From the NCBI RefSeq assembly GCF_014201875.1, contig NZ_JACHFL010000016.1, forward strand, positions 49,639-113,638: a DNA stretch of 64,000 nucleotides, given 5' to 3'. The position numbers and the translations under genes were made by a program. Within the stretch, counting starts at the first letter, position 1, and every line of letters begins with the position of its first letter. The notes under the pieces were generated by a model. The model searched no databases and was not told the DNA's origin. It saw only the letters and a program-made list of their open reading frames with translations. Source of the stretch: Deinococcus humi (lineage in GTDB: Bacteria; Deinococcota; Deinococci; Deinococcales; Deinococcaceae). Positions 1 through 8,814 of the stretch are shown piece after piece.

Positions 1-1713
1 CACCCGGTCGTCGGTCACATCGGTCGAGATGGTCACGGCGCTGTCCCTGGGGGAGAACTTCACGGCGTTGGAGATCAGGTTGGTCAGAACCTGCAGCAAC
101 CGGTCCTCGTCCCCGGACACCACGACAGACGCTGGTGAAACGCGGGCCTCCAGCACCACGCCGAACTCCTGGGCGTAGGCGCGGTTGTCCTCGGCGGCCC
201 GCTGGACCAGGGCGGGAATCTCCAACGGCCGCATCTGGAACTCCAGTTGGCCAGATTCAATCTTCTCCATATCCAACAGGTCGTTGATCAGCCGCACCAG
301 TCGCTCGCTGTTGTTCAGTCCGATCTGCACCAGTTTCGTGCCGCGCGGCTGCAATTCTCCTAGCGCGCCGCTCGCAATCAGGCTCAATGCGCCCCGGATA
401 GACGTCAGGGGGGTGCGCAGCTCATGGCTGACAGTAGAGACGAACTCGTTTTTCAGGCGCTCGACGCGTTTGAGTTCGGTGATGTCCCGCGCGATGACCA
501 GAACCTCCTGACCAGAGATGGGAACCATGCGGGCCTCGAAGTCGAGCGCAGCCGGGGTGGCGGGTGTCGCGGCGGACATGTCCATCGTGAACTCGGTGGA
601 CTGCGGCTTCCCCGTGCGCAGGCTGCTGCCCACCCCTTCCATCAACAGACCCGCCACGTGGGGCGGCAGGACGTCCGGGATGCGGTGACCGACCATGGCG
701 TCCACTCACGCCTGGTTCCCGGCCTCGACTGGCGGCTTGAAAGACCGGATCTCGCCCCCGGCATTCACGGTGAGCAGGATGTCCGGCACGCCGGCGATCA
801 GGGCCCGGTGCCGTGCCTCGCTGTCGCTCAGGTCCGCCAACGAAGCGTCCCGTTCGCGTTCGCGGCTTATCAGGGCACGGGCCATCGTGTCGAGGTTGGC
901 GGCGAGGACCGCGACCTCCGTGATCGCGTGCGGGGGCAGCGGCTCTTCGATCTCGCCGTGAGCGATGCCGGCAGTGGTTCCGGAAAGGTTGCGCAGCAGC
1001 CGGGCAACGCTCGATGCGGTTCGCGCCGACACCAGATACAGCACCAGCACGGCCAGCAGAACCCCCAGCACCGTGACGACGAGCGCGGTCTGTAGCGCGG
1101 ATGAACTTGCCCGTGCGAGCTGGCGCTGCTGGGCGAGTTCATCCTCCTGGAGAGCAGCGACGTTTCCCCGGATGGCGTCGACTAGACGCTTACCCTACCC
1201 GCTTTTCACATGCTGCACAGCGGCGGGATAGTCCGTGCGGGCCAGCCGCAACGCCAGGCCACCACCGCTTCGCTCCCATTCTTTGATGAGCTGCTCGACG
1301 CGGTCGACGCGCTGGACCTGCCTTTCCCTGCCCACACCCGGTCCCGTCCGCAGCGCACGCCTGAGGTCCAGCAGATGTTGGGGGAGCCGGGCCTGCGCCC
1401 TCGTGTACGGTTCCAGGAACTGCGGGTCGAGCGTGATGACAAACCCGCGCTGACCGGTTTCCAGGTCGATGACGTCGGTCAGGACGTTCTCCGCGAGCGT
1501 CAGGTTTTCCTGCGACTGCTGGACGAGGTCGGCGAACTGGGCATTGCGGATGACCGACCACGCCACGGTAAACGTGACCAGCAGCAGCAGCAGCAGGGGC
1601 AACCACAGCGGGCGCAAAAGGAAGGCCCGCAGCGGCCGGCGTCGGAGCAACAGTCCGCGCGATGTCCCCAGAACCTCGGGAAGACGCGAAGGGGGATCAT
1701 CGGCTTGCAACAT
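1..1713 (-). pseudogene. CHASE3-HAMP-PAS sensor histidine kinase, two in-frame stops, C-terminus outside window
   Basis: Reading the minus strand from an ATG at 1713 gives one continuous kinase frame: a transmembrane helix (about residues 35-55), a CHASE3-like periplasmic domain, a second helix, a HAMP linker, a PAS domain, a HisKA box (SHELRTPL, near 425) and the N box (NLISNAVKF, near 90). The ATPase end lies beyond base 1. The frame never shifts, but it is interrupted by TAG at 1195-1197 (in HVKSG*GKRLVDAIR) and TGA at 706-708 (in EAGNQA*VDAMVGHR). The first fits a lost Gln. The second fits a lost Trp or Arg. Such kinases sense an envelope or cytoplasmic signal and phosphorylate a receiver. 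The divergent receiver gene at 2018 is the obvious partner. The gene is probably non-functional unless the stops are assembly errors or are read through. Confidence 0.85.
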
Positions 1714-1863
1714 GTTGAGAAAGCATCCTTCAAACGGAGGGCGACAGCAGGCGCTGGAATGGGCGGGGCAGAAACGGATTCAGAACGCAGTATAGAGGGT
1801 CCTTTCCGGCCAGGTGCCTCCGGCTGGATGGAAAGCATGAATCACCGATTCGTGCCGGGAACG

Positions 1864-1894
1864 GGCTGACGGACACCGCTGTTGTCCGTCAGCC
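1864..1894. other. Perfect 12-bp hairpin between divergent kinase and receiver genes
   Basis: GGCTGACGGACA at 1864-1875 is complementary to TGTCCGTCAGCC at 1883-1894, with a 7-nt loop. It lies between the kinase start (1713) and the receiver start (2018). It has no T-tract, so a protein-binding or leader RNA role is as likely as termination. Confidence 0.5.
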
Positions 1895-2017
1895 TGGCTG
1901 GCGGCTAGGGCGAACGGCTGTCGCCAGCCCACCCTGTGACATCACTGCAACAGCGCTGGCGGTAGAACGGTTTCAGAAAGGCGCTGCCCGACGTTCCCTG
2001 ACCGAAGAGGCCACTCC

Positions 2018-2401
2018 ATGACGCTTTCCCCCCACAGCTCAACCGTGACCGTCTTGCTGGTAGAGGACGACGTCGTGATCCGCACCCTGCAGCGCTTCGT
2101 GCTGACCCGGGCGGGCCTGAGCGTGGTGGAGTGCGCCGATCTCTCGGACGCGGAAACCTATCTGCGTGCCCACACACCAGACGTGATCGTGCTGGATCTC
2201 AACCTTCCTGGCGGTCACGGCCTCAACCTACTGCCCGAGATCGACCGCCACCGCACGGCGGTGCTGGTGATGACCTCCATGGGTCAGCAGCACACCCAGA
2301 ACACCAGTGGGGACCTCGGCGACGACTTCATGACCAAGCCATTTGACCCGAAAACCTTCGTCCTGCGCATTCAGAAGCTGGCGCGGCGGTGGCAGGTATG
2401 A
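2018..2401 (+). CDS. Single-domain response regulator (receiver only)
   Basis: This 127-residue CheY-like receiver has the acidic pair E16-D17-D18, the phosphoacceptor D60 in VLDLNLP, the Thr of VMTS (about 86) and the conserved Lys in MTKPFD (about 109). There is no output domain, so it must act by protein contact. A purine-rich GAAGAGG precedes the ATG. Its stop overlaps the next start (ATGA at 2398-2401), which indicates translational coupling with the HEAT-repeat protein and glycosyltransferase. The natural input would be the divergent histidine kinase, which carries stop codons here. The receiver may therefore be orphaned or served by another kinase. Confidence 0.9.
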   Translation: MTLSPHSSTVTVLLVEDDVVIRTLQRFVLTRAGLSVVECADLSDAETYLRAHTPDVIVLDLNLPGGHGLNLLPEIDRHRTAVLVMTSMGQQHTQNTSGDLGDDFMTKPFDPKTFVLRIQKLARRWQV

Positions 2402-3642
2402 AAGGCCACCGGCTACTGCTGGGGTTCGGGATTCTCAGCCTGGGGATCAGCCTCGCGCTGACCCTGCTGATCCTGGCCACGGGCGTGACCCTGCTTACCG
2501 ACCATCTGCATCTAGGGGCCCGGAGCATCTGGCCGGTGCTGATCTTCACCTGCGTGATCGGCGGGCTGAGCTGCGTGATCCTGAGCACGCTGCAATTCGT
2601 TCAGCTGGGTGCGCTGCGGGACGCCGAGCTGAGCGCCGCTGTGAAAGAAGCCCGGTGGAGCGAGGCCCTGCTCGCCTGGGCGTACGCGGACGGCCCGCTG
2701 CCTGGGCGCCTGGATGACGCCGGCGTTCAGACTCTGCTCAAGCTACGCGATAGCCTGAGCGGCGAGGTCGCTGACCGCCTTCAGGGCCTGTACAGTGACC
2801 AGGGCTGGCTGTCGCGCGATATGCGCGTCCTGGCCGGCCGCTCGGCGTCGGTGGTGGCCCGTGCGGAGGCCATCGAACGCCTGGCCCTGCTGCGCGAACC
2901 GCTCGCCCTGGACGCTCTGCAGCGGGAGCTACGCCACTGGCACCCCGAGATCCGTGCGCTCGCCCTGCTGGCGTTGTCACGCAGCGTCGGGCGCCTCGAG
3001 CTGCAGCGCACCGAACGCACCTCGCGCGTGCTGGCGCTGCACAGCGCCATCGCCAGAGGCGAGTTCAGCGTCGGACAGGTGCAAGAAGCCCTGACGCTGC
3101 TGGGCGGGGCGGGGCGAGTTCTGGTGCAAGAGTTGTTGCTGGGTGCACCCGATATCCTGCGCGCCGCCACGCTCGACGTGCTGGCCCGGCAACGCACCGG
3201 AATGCTGGAGCGTGAAGTGCTGACGCTGCTCTCGAGCGCCAACGCGGAACTCCGTGCCGGTGCCCTGCGGGTGCTCGTCAGCAGCACGCAGGTTCCGGCT
3301 GAAAGCGCCCAGACGGTCATGGACCTGACCGAGGATCCCACGGCATTCGTTCGTCTTCAGGCCACCAAGGCTGCCGCGTACCTTGACCCGGTGCCTGCAG
3401 GACGCCTGTGGGCCCTGCTGGGCGACCCGCACTGGTGGGTGCGGCGGGCCGCTGCTCAGTCCCTGCTCTGTGTTCCTGATGGAGAGCGTCTGCTCAGCGA
3501 CGCGGCGGTCAGCCACGCCGACCGCTACGCACGTGACATCGCCCGCACCGCACTGCAGGAATATAGCGAGCGTCAGCCGAAGGTCGCCCTGAACCTCCAG
3601 CCGGTTTGTTCCCCGGTGGCGTACGCCCCGGCGGGCAGATGA
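2398..3642 (+). CDS. Membrane-anchored HEAT-repeat protein
   Basis: The protein has about 414 residues. Two hydrophobic helices lie near the N-terminus (about residues 5-35 and 45-70). They are followed by a long cytoplasmic helical region with HEAT-like pairs, for example RAEAIERLALLREPLALDAL and later segments with the RxxA/LxAL periodicity. I chose the ATG at 2398 because it overlaps the receiver stop as ATGA. A GTG nine bases upstream is possible. HEAT arrays are protein-binding scaffolds. Between a receiver and a processive glycosyltransferase, the likely role is to pass the receiver state to the membrane synthase. That is inferred from position, not shown by the sequence. Confidence 0.8.
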   Translation: MKGHRLLLGFGILSLGISLALTLLILATGVTLLTDHLHLGARSIWPVLIFTCVIGGLSCVILSTLQFVQLGALRDAELSAAVKEARWSEALLAWAYADGPLPGRLDDAGVQTLLKLRDSLSGEVADRLQGLYSDQGWLSRDMRVLAGRSASVVARAEAIERLALLREPLALDALQRELRHWHPEIRALALLALSRSVGRLELQRTERTSRVLALHSAIARGEFSVGQVQEALTLLGGAGRVLVQELLLGAPDILRAATLDVLARQRTGMLEREVLTLLSSANAELRAGALRVLVSSTQVPAESAQTVMDLTEDPTAFVRLQATKAAAYLDPVPAGRLWALLGDPHWWVRRAAAQSLLCVPDGERLLSDAAVSHADRYARDIARTALQEYSERQPKVALNLQPVCSPVAYAPAGR

Positions 3643-5039
3643 CCAGTTCAGTCCTCGACGCCATTGAATTGCTGATCCTGCTGTATTTCACGGCGCTGAA
3701 CAGCTTCTACGCGGTGGCGGTCTACGTGGCCACCCGCGAACTGGGGCGTCACGTCCGCCGGCGCCAGAGCGTCGGGTTGAGCGAACTCCTCAACCGCGAG
3801 TTCTACAAGCCGGTGAGCATCCTGGTGCCTGCTTACGGGGAGGAGGAAACCATCGAGGCATCGGTCAACTCCTTCCTGGCGCTGCACTACCCGGAGTTCG
3901 AGGTGATTGTCGTCAACGACGGCAGCAAGGACGGTACCCTGCAGGCCTTGATTGACGCGTACGACCTGGTACCCACCGAACGCCACCCCAGCCGCGTGCT
4001 GCACACCAGACCTGTTCGCGGTGTCTACCGCTCGCGGCGCATTCCCAGGCTCACGGTGGTGGACAAGGAAAACGGCGGCAAGGCCGACGCGCTGAATGTC
4101 GGGCTGACCTACGCGACGTTTCCGCTGTTCTGCGCGGTGGACGCCGACAGTCTGCTGGACGCCGAAGCGCTGCTGCGGCTCGCCCGACGGTTTATCGAGA
4201 ACGACAGGCTGGTGGCCGCCGGCGGAAGCGTCCGGATCATGAACGGCGGGGTGATGAAAGACGGACGCGTCACAGAACTGCGCCTGCCCGCCACCTGGAT
4301 TGAGCGCGTACAGGTCGTTGAATACGCCCGTGCCTTTCTGGCTGGACGAACCACCTTCAGCGCGCTGGGCCTGCTCCTGGTAATCAGCGGGGCGTTCGGG
4401 CTGTTCAAGCGGAGCGACGTGATGGACGTGGGTGGCTTCCTGGAGGGCACCGTTGGCGAAGACATGGAACTGGTCTTGCGGCTTCACCGACACATGCGTG
4501 AGCAAAGAAGGCCGTATGACATCGAGTTCGATGTGGACCCGGTGTGCTGGACGCAATGCCCGGACAGCACCAAAGTTCTGGGAGCGCAGCGTGACCGCTG
4601 GCAGCGTGGGCTGTGGGAAGGCCTGTGGGCCCACCGAAAGATGTGGTTCAATCCCCGCTACGGAAGAATCGGCATGGTGGCGCTGCCGTACTACCTGCTG
4701 TTTGAGGCCCTGGCCCCCGTCATTGAAGTGCTCGGATACGCCTTCATGATCGTCCTGGCCCTGACGGGCCGCCTGGACGGCACCTTCGTTGCCCTGTTCC
4801 TGCTGCTGGCCCTGCTGTACGGCACGGTGGTCAGCGTGGCGGCACTCAGCATCGAACTGTTCATGCGCGTGCATTTCCGTCGTCCAGGCGACCGGGTCAT
4901 GCTGCTGCTCACGGCGCTCGGCGAGAACTTCGGCTTCCGCCAGTGGCACGCCTGGGTGCGTTTCCGGGCGACACTGAAACTGGGTCAGAAAAAGGGTCAG
5001 TGGGGCACCATGACCCGCACACGGATTCAGGCGAAATAA
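3639..5039 (+). CDS. Processive family 2 glycosyltransferase, PgaC/BcsA-like
   Basis: This protein of about 466 residues starts at the ATG overlapping the previous stop (ATGA 3639-3642). An N-terminal membrane helix is followed by a GT-A domain with VNDGSKDGT (UDP-sugar binding), KENGGKADALN, DADS (metal and donor), GGSVRIMNG, GEDMEL and the QRDRWQRG motif that marks processive cellulose, chitin or poly-GlcNAc synthases. Several C-terminal membrane helices follow (from about residue 350). It should polymerise and export a beta-linked exopolysaccharide. No deacetylase or export porin is linked, so the polymer cannot be named. Third gene of the receiver/HEAT operon. Confidence 0.9.
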   Translation: MTSSVLDAIELLILLYFTALNSFYAVAVYVATRELGRHVRRRQSVGLSELLNREFYKPVSILVPAYGEEETIEASVNSFLALHYPEFEVIVVNDGSKDGTLQALIDAYDLVPTERHPSRVLHTRPVRGVYRSRRIPRLTVVDKENGGKADALNVGLTYATFPLFCAVDADSLLDAEALLRLARRFIENDRLVAAGGSVRIMNGGVMKDGRVTELRLPATWIERVQVVEYARAFLAGRTTFSALGLLLVISGAFGLFKRSDVMDVGGFLEGTVGEDMELVLRLHRHMREQRRPYDIEFDVDPVCWTQCPDSTKVLGAQRDRWQRGLWEGLWAHRKMWFNPRYGRIGMVALPYYLLFEALAPVIEVLGYAFMIVLALTGRLDGTFVALFLLLALLYGTVVSVAALSIELFMRVHFRRPGDRVMLLLTALGENFGFRQWHAWVRFRATLKLGQKKGQWGTMTRTRIQAK

Positions 5040-5055
5040 GGCGCACCGCACACCC

Positions 5056-5079
5056 GCAGCCCTGCACCTGTTGGGCTGC
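5056..5079 (+). terminator. Hairpin after the glycosyltransferase operon
   Basis: GCAGCCC at 5056-5062 pairs with GGGCTGC at 5073-5079 across a 10-nt loop, 17 bases after the glycosyltransferase stop. There is no clear U-tract, so it is a weak terminator candidate supported mainly by position. Confidence 0.4.
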
Positions 5080-5161
5080 CATCAGGCGGGGCGCCATTTC
5101 GCGGTTGCCCCGAGAGTGGCACGCCCATCACCCGCCACCACACGGCCGGAAGGTCCTGAGC

Positions 5162-5448
5162 GGTTCTGCCAAGTTAACCTCGATATGGTCTTGAGCGCTG
5201 AGTAACCGGAAGCCGCACTGCCACCGTTTTCGTCTCAGCGTCTTTGGGTCCGCCCTGTGGCTGTATCACCGCTTTCCACTGGACCAACGTAACGTTCAGG
5301 AACGCCTCGACGAGCGTAGTATTCACGTCAGTCACGAGACGCTCAGGCAGTGGAACATTCAATTCGGAGACTGCCAGTTTGGGTCGTCCTCAATTTGCTG
5401 GCGGCTTCACATTTTCTCGCGATCATAGGATCTGAAGCTGCCGGAACC
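5162..5448 (+). mobile_element. MITE-like IS6-type vestige A (287 bp)
   Basis: The left terminal repeat GGTTCTGCCAAGTTAAC (5162-5178) and a degenerate inverted copy at 5435-5448 bound a short element. About 44 bases inside the left tip begins an intact run of about 60 codons that matches the N-terminus of IS6-family transposases: RKP, ALWLYHRFPL (helix-turn-helix segment), then VSHETLRQWN. The whole DDE catalytic domain is absent. The same terminal repeat and tip-to-ORF distance recur at 9242-10054, 10055-10198, 11629-12095 and 27459-27821. It could be cross-mobilised by a full-length relative. None is in this window. Confidence 0.75.
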
Positions 5449-5548
5449 AGCGATGTGAGCGTCCATATCCTGGAGAAAGCGGCCGCAGGTCCGTCTAGGT
5501 TCGTCTTTTAGCTCTGTTCAAGCGTAAGTTCTCTCTAGTTCTCCTGTT

Positions 5549-5705
5549 TCACTGCCATGAGCGCTTCCAGTTGCGCCACATCCGTCTGACTGGTATGCAC
5601 CTCCAGGGCACCAGTCCTTCCCGCAGCGCGATAACCCGCTGACCCAGCATGGCTTCCCCAACTGATGCGTGACAAAGACGATGATCACACCGGCCTGGCG
5701 CCAGA
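5549..5705 (-). pseudogene. ABC-transporter ATPase C-terminal remnant
   Basis: Minus-strand translation gives RQAGVIIVFVTHQLG and, after one frame change, EAMLGQRVIALREG. This is the H-loop (VTHQ) and following strand of an ABC ATPase. Nothing upstream of it in that family survives. The sequence abuts and slightly overlaps the end of the TetR gene, whose last residues appear to read into this debris. A deletion that joined the TetR gene to the tail of an ABC operon would explain both. Confidence 0.45.
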
Positions 5706-6296
5706 TGTCGATGTCTCGCCATTAGCCCCGTAACGCAGGCCATCCATCAACAGGTCAAGCAGCCGCTCCGCCTGGTCCCGCCATTCGCGTTCAGCGCTCA
5801 CCAGCCAGACACCGCTCATCGCCTGCATCACGTCTGACACCTTGGCGTCTGGCCGAATCACTCCGGCCTGGATCGCATGACGCAGCAGGGAATCCAGCGC
5901 GCCGTGGATCTGTGCGCGGAGATCCGTGAAGTACTCGTCGTCTGAGGACAACACGGTGCGGAGGATGGGGGCCATGCCGCGTTTGGCCGCAACGTACCCG
6001 ACAAAGCGGCCCATCCACTCCCGCAGGGCCTGATCCGGTGGAAGGGCGCTGGCCAGTTCCGCTGCTTTCTCGCAGAGCTGTTCCACTTCGTGTCGGTAGG
6101 CGGCAACCGCCAGGGCTTCACGGGTGGGAAAGTGACGGTAAAGCGTGCCGATGCCAACCCCAGCCTGCCGGGCGATAGCTTCGAGCGAGGCGTCCAAGCC
6201 AGCTTGGGAAAAGGTATCGACGGCAACGGCCAGAATAGTCTCGCGGTTGCGTTGGGCGTCCTGGCGTTTGGGGCGGGGAGTGCGGGTCTGGGTCAT
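5685..6296 (-). CDS. TetR/AcrR family transcriptional repressor
   Basis: The protein has 203 residues. The N-terminal helix-turn-helix contains RETILAVAVDTFSQAG, ASLEAIARQAGVGIGTLYRHF and PTREALAVAAY. An all-helical ligand domain follows. AGAGGAAA precedes the ATG at a usual distance. It is divergent from an SDR gene, and two near-identical operator-like repeats lie in the 99-bp gap, so it probably represses itself and the SDR gene until an (unknown) ligand binds. The last about ten residues (GETSTSGARPV) run into an ABC ATPase remnant, so the native C-terminus may have been replaced. Confidence 0.9.
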   Translation of the reverse strand: MTQTRTPRPKRQDAQRNRETILAVAVDTFSQAGLDASLEAIARQAGVGIGTLYRHFPTREALAVAAYRHEVEQLCEKAAELASALPPDQALREWMGRFVGYVAAKRGMAPILRTVLSSDDEYFTDLRAQIHGALDSLLRHAIQAGVIRPDAKVSDVMQAMSGVWLVSAEREWRDQAERLLDLLMDGLRYGANGETSTSGARPV

Positions 6297-6315
6297 CGTG
6301 ATTTATTTCCTCTTG

Positions 6316-6338
6316 TAAAACGGAGGGTCCTCCACTAA
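6316..6338. promoter_or_regulatory. TetR operator candidate, copy 1
   Basis: The core CGGAGGGTCCTCC is a near-perfect dyad (GGAGG-GT-CCTCC). The surrounding AAAnCGGAGnnnCCTCCACT pattern is repeated 32 bp downstream, about three helical turns away, in the TetR/SDR divergent gap. Confidence 0.7.
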
Positions 6339-6347
6339 CCTGAAGCT

Positions 6348-6371
6348 TAAAGCGGAGATGCCTCCACTTAA
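6348..6371. promoter_or_regulatory. TetR operator candidate, copy 2
   Basis: The core CGGAGATGCCTCC with flanks TAAAG and ACTTAA matches copy 1 at most positions (AAAnCGGAGnnnCCTCCACT). It lies 25 bases before the SDR start codon and would block that gene's promoter or early transcription. Confidence 0.7.
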
Positions 6372-6395
6372 TTCAGTGTATCAAAGGAGCAGCCC

Positions 6396-7310
6396 ATGAC
6401 CCACATCCATACCCCTTACGGCTTTCACACCACGACTGACGAAGTACTTCAAGGGATCGACCTTACCGGCAAACGCGCCCTGGTCACCGGCGCCGCCTCC
6501 GGGATCGGCGTTGAAACGGCACGCGCCCTGGCCAGTGTCGGTGCTCAGGTCACTCTCGCCGTCCGCAACACCGTGGCGGGTCAGGCTGTCGCCGACATCA
6601 TCAGGGCCGCTACCGGCAACCCACACATCCAGGTGGTTCCACTTGACCTCGCCAACCAGACTTCCGTGCGCGCCTTGACCGAGGCCTGGACAAGCCCACT
6701 GCACATCCTGGTCAACAATGCCGGCATCATGGCCCTTCCGAATCTGGAACAGAGTCCCGAAGGCTGGGAACTGCAGTTCGCCACCAACTACCTCGGGCAC
6801 TTCGCCTTGACCCAGGGCCTTTACCACGCCCTCGCCGCTGCCAACGGCGCACGGATTGTTTCGCTGGCCTCCAATGGACACCTTTTCTCTCCCGTGGTTT
6901 TCGACGACCTGCACTACCGCTTCAGGCCCTATGATCCCTGGACTGCCTACGGTCAGTCCAAGACTGCCGCCATCCTGCTGGCCGTGGAGGCCTCCCGGCG
7001 CTGGGGGGAGGACGGCATCATGGCCAATGCCCTGAATCCTGGGGCGATCGCCACCAACTTGCAAAAACATACCGGCGGACTCAGGACCCCAGTAGAACGC
7101 CAGAAAACCGTGCGGCAAGGTGCGGCTACCTCGGTGATGCTGGCTGCCTCTCCCCTTCTGGACGGCATCGGTGGGCGCTACTTTGAGGATCTCAATGAAG
7201 CCGAGCTGGTCACCCAACGCCCAGCCGACTATCTCGGAGTGGCCCCCTATGCACTCGATCCGGAGAATGCCCGTCGCCTCTGGGACGTCGCTACTGACCT
7301 TATTCACTAA
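6396..7310 (+). CDS. Short-chain dehydrogenase/reductase (retinol-dehydrogenase-like)
   Basis: This 304-residue SDR has the Rossmann motif TGAASGIG (about residues 31-38), NNAGIM (about 107-112) and the catalytic YGQSK (Tyr and Lys of YxxxK, about 188-192), with a substrate loop and C-terminal extension as in the WWOX/retinol-dehydrogenase-like group. AAAGGAG lies 6 bases before the ATG. It is divergent from a TetR gene over two operators and is followed after 23 bases by a decayed second dehydrogenase, so the original operon encoded two oxidoreductases. The substrate cannot be told. Confidence 0.9.
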   Translation: MTHIHTPYGFHTTTDEVLQGIDLTGKRALVTGAASGIGVETARALASVGAQVTLAVRNTVAGQAVADIIRAATGNPHIQVVPLDLANQTSVRALTEAWTSPLHILVNNAGIMALPNLEQSPEGWELQFATNYLGHFALTQGLYHALAAANGARIVSLASNGHLFSPVVFDDLHYRFRPYDPWTAYGQSKTAAILLAVEASRRWGEDGIMANALNPGAIATNLQKHTGGLRTPVERQKTVRQGAATSVMLAASPLLDGIGGRYFEDLNEAELVTQRPADYLGVAPYALDPENARRLWDVATDLIH

Positions 7311-7333
7311 CACCTGATTCGCAGGAGCCTCCC

Positions 7334-8145
7334 ATGGCCTAGATTTCACCCCTACAGGTGGGCTTCATCGGCCTGGGTGACCAGTACCGTTCGATAGCCC
7401 AGGCCATTGCTGATCGCGGCTTCCACTTGCACATCTGGGGCCGTCGCCCAGCCTCACTGAGCGCCTTGCTGATGTGAATTACACGGCCTATCCTGATATC
7501 CCTGCGCTGGCGTCCGCCTCAAACCTGATCGCCCTGTGCCTGCGCGACGACGCGGATCTTGGGGACATCTTTGGTGGCCAGGGCCTCCTGGCCGCTCTCC
7601 GGCCCGGTACCATCGTCGTGAATCACGCCACCGGGGATTCCAGCTGAAGCGATTCGGTTGGCCGCAGCGGGCGGCGGGCTGCTCGATACGCCTGTCAGTG
7701 GCGGCAACCCGGGCGCCACCCCGCGCACGCGCATCACGTTCGTTGGATTTGATCAGTTGGCTTACGAGGCCAGCCGCCCCGTCTTCGAATCGTTCACCAC
7801 CACGGTGCGTCGCATGGGTGATGTGGGCAGCGGGCAATAGATGGAACTGTTGAACAGTGCCCTCACCATCAGCAACCTGCATAACGCATCCAAAGTTTTG
7901 ACCATCGCTCCCGAGCTCGGCCGGGATATGCACGCTGATGGAGATCATCCTGGTCAGCAGCGGCGCCAGTTTCACTCTTGATGTTTTGGAGCAACAGATC
8001 ACCCCAAAACTAGCCCCACACCTCCAGGGCTTGATGCGCAAATATATGGGACACTTCGCCGATACGGTTCGCAGTGAATTGGGGCCAAATTGCTCTCTAT
8101 ACGCGTGGCCTAGCTGCTGCCGCCGTGGTACGCTGCGCGCTTTAA
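7334..8145 (+). pseudogene. Decayed beta-hydroxyacid dehydrogenase / 6-phosphogluconate-dehydrogenase-fold reductase
   Basis: A good ribosome site (AGGAG, 7323-7327) precedes ATG 7334, but the third codon is TAG (7340-7342). Stitching frames gives the family in order: VGFIGLGDQYRSIAQAI (dinucleotide site), LRPGTIVVNHATGD, LLDTPVSGGNPGAT (substrate signature), FTTTVRRMGDVGSGQ, a TAG near 7841, then LMEIILVSSGASFTLDVLEQ and a natural-looking end (TRGLAAAAVVRCAL, stop at 8143-8145). At least two stops and several frameshifts are present. It was the second gene of the TetR-controlled SDR operon. Confidence 0.85.
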
Positions 8146-8536
8146 TGACAGTAAATACCCTGTGAGCCGGAATTGGCTTCCGGGGTGTAACCGTTGGCGC
8201 TGGTCGAACCCCTAGGGGCGGCGCGAGAATATCCGTATTGATCCCAAGCTGAATGGATCGTCCTGACTCGAACTTGAGACTGGCCAAGGCGCGTGACAAC
8301 AAAAGATTTCATCCTTTGGGAAGATCATCTCCTTGACCTCCTGCTCGTTTAGGCGGACATCAATCTCACTTGTTGACCATACGTTTCTAGAGATAGGTGA
8401 CTAGTGAGTCATTCCAAATCCAGGGAAGCTATATGGACACCCCATTCCATGAAGGCGAACTGGCAGCCAGGAGCGTGTGGGAATGCGCGACATGGCCGAG
8501 CGTCCTGGGCACAACATCAACGCCCCATTACATTGG
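8146..8536. other. No gene recognised; weak hairpin
   Basis: This 390-bp gap lies between the dehydrogenase pseudogene and the end of a convergent small gene. CCGGAA (8167-8172) pairs with TTCCGG (8178-8183), but there is no T-tract. Open frames here are overlapping shadows without family signatures. Confidence 0.5.
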
Positions 8537-8794
8537 TCAATCTCCACTCGCTGCTTGTCTGACTGCATCGTCCTCGCTGAGCTCAATGCCGTGCTTCTTC
8601 GCAACCGCCACAATATGCTGAGCGGCCTGATGCTTTGCTTCTGCGCTCTCGAACCCGGTCTGTGCGAAGCGGCCCACTGCATTTCTAGCGTGGGACTCGT
8701 CATGAATCGGCAGGTGACGTCCTCCGTCTTTGTCGATATATGCGAAGGCTTTATCATTCAGGTCGTTACGCTCTTCCGTGGTTAAGTCCGACAT
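8537..8794 (-). CDS. Small conserved protein of the DUF6582 type
   Basis: The protein has 85 residues. It opens MSDLTTEERNDL and contains DKDGGRHLPIHDESHARNA, then a helical AEAKHQAAQHIVAVAKKHGI. This arrangement (a lysine/glycine-rich start, LPIHD..H.RNA..RF) is that of a family of small phage-like or bacterial proteins of unknown role. I recognise the pattern from memory and cannot confirm the DUF number here. AAGGAAAAGT precedes the start. It sits 20 bases after another small minus-strand gene, probably the same transcript. No signal peptide or membrane segment is seen. Confidence 0.75.
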   Translation of the reverse strand: MSDLTTEERNDLNDKAFAYIDKDGGRHLPIHDESHARNAVGRFAQTGFESAEAKHQAAQHIVAVAKKHGIELSEDDAVRQAASGD

Positions 8795-8814
8795 ACTTTT
8801 CCTTCCCTGTCCTT

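Noticed and set aside
3648..5051. Open frame of 467 codons on the minus strand under the glycosyltransferase.
   Set aside because: It is the antisense shadow of a clear glycosyltransferase and has no motifs or ribosome site.
5549..5743. Short minus-strand ORF read as an independent gene.
   Set aside because: The sequence is explained as a frame-shifted ABC ATPase tail rather than a separate protein.
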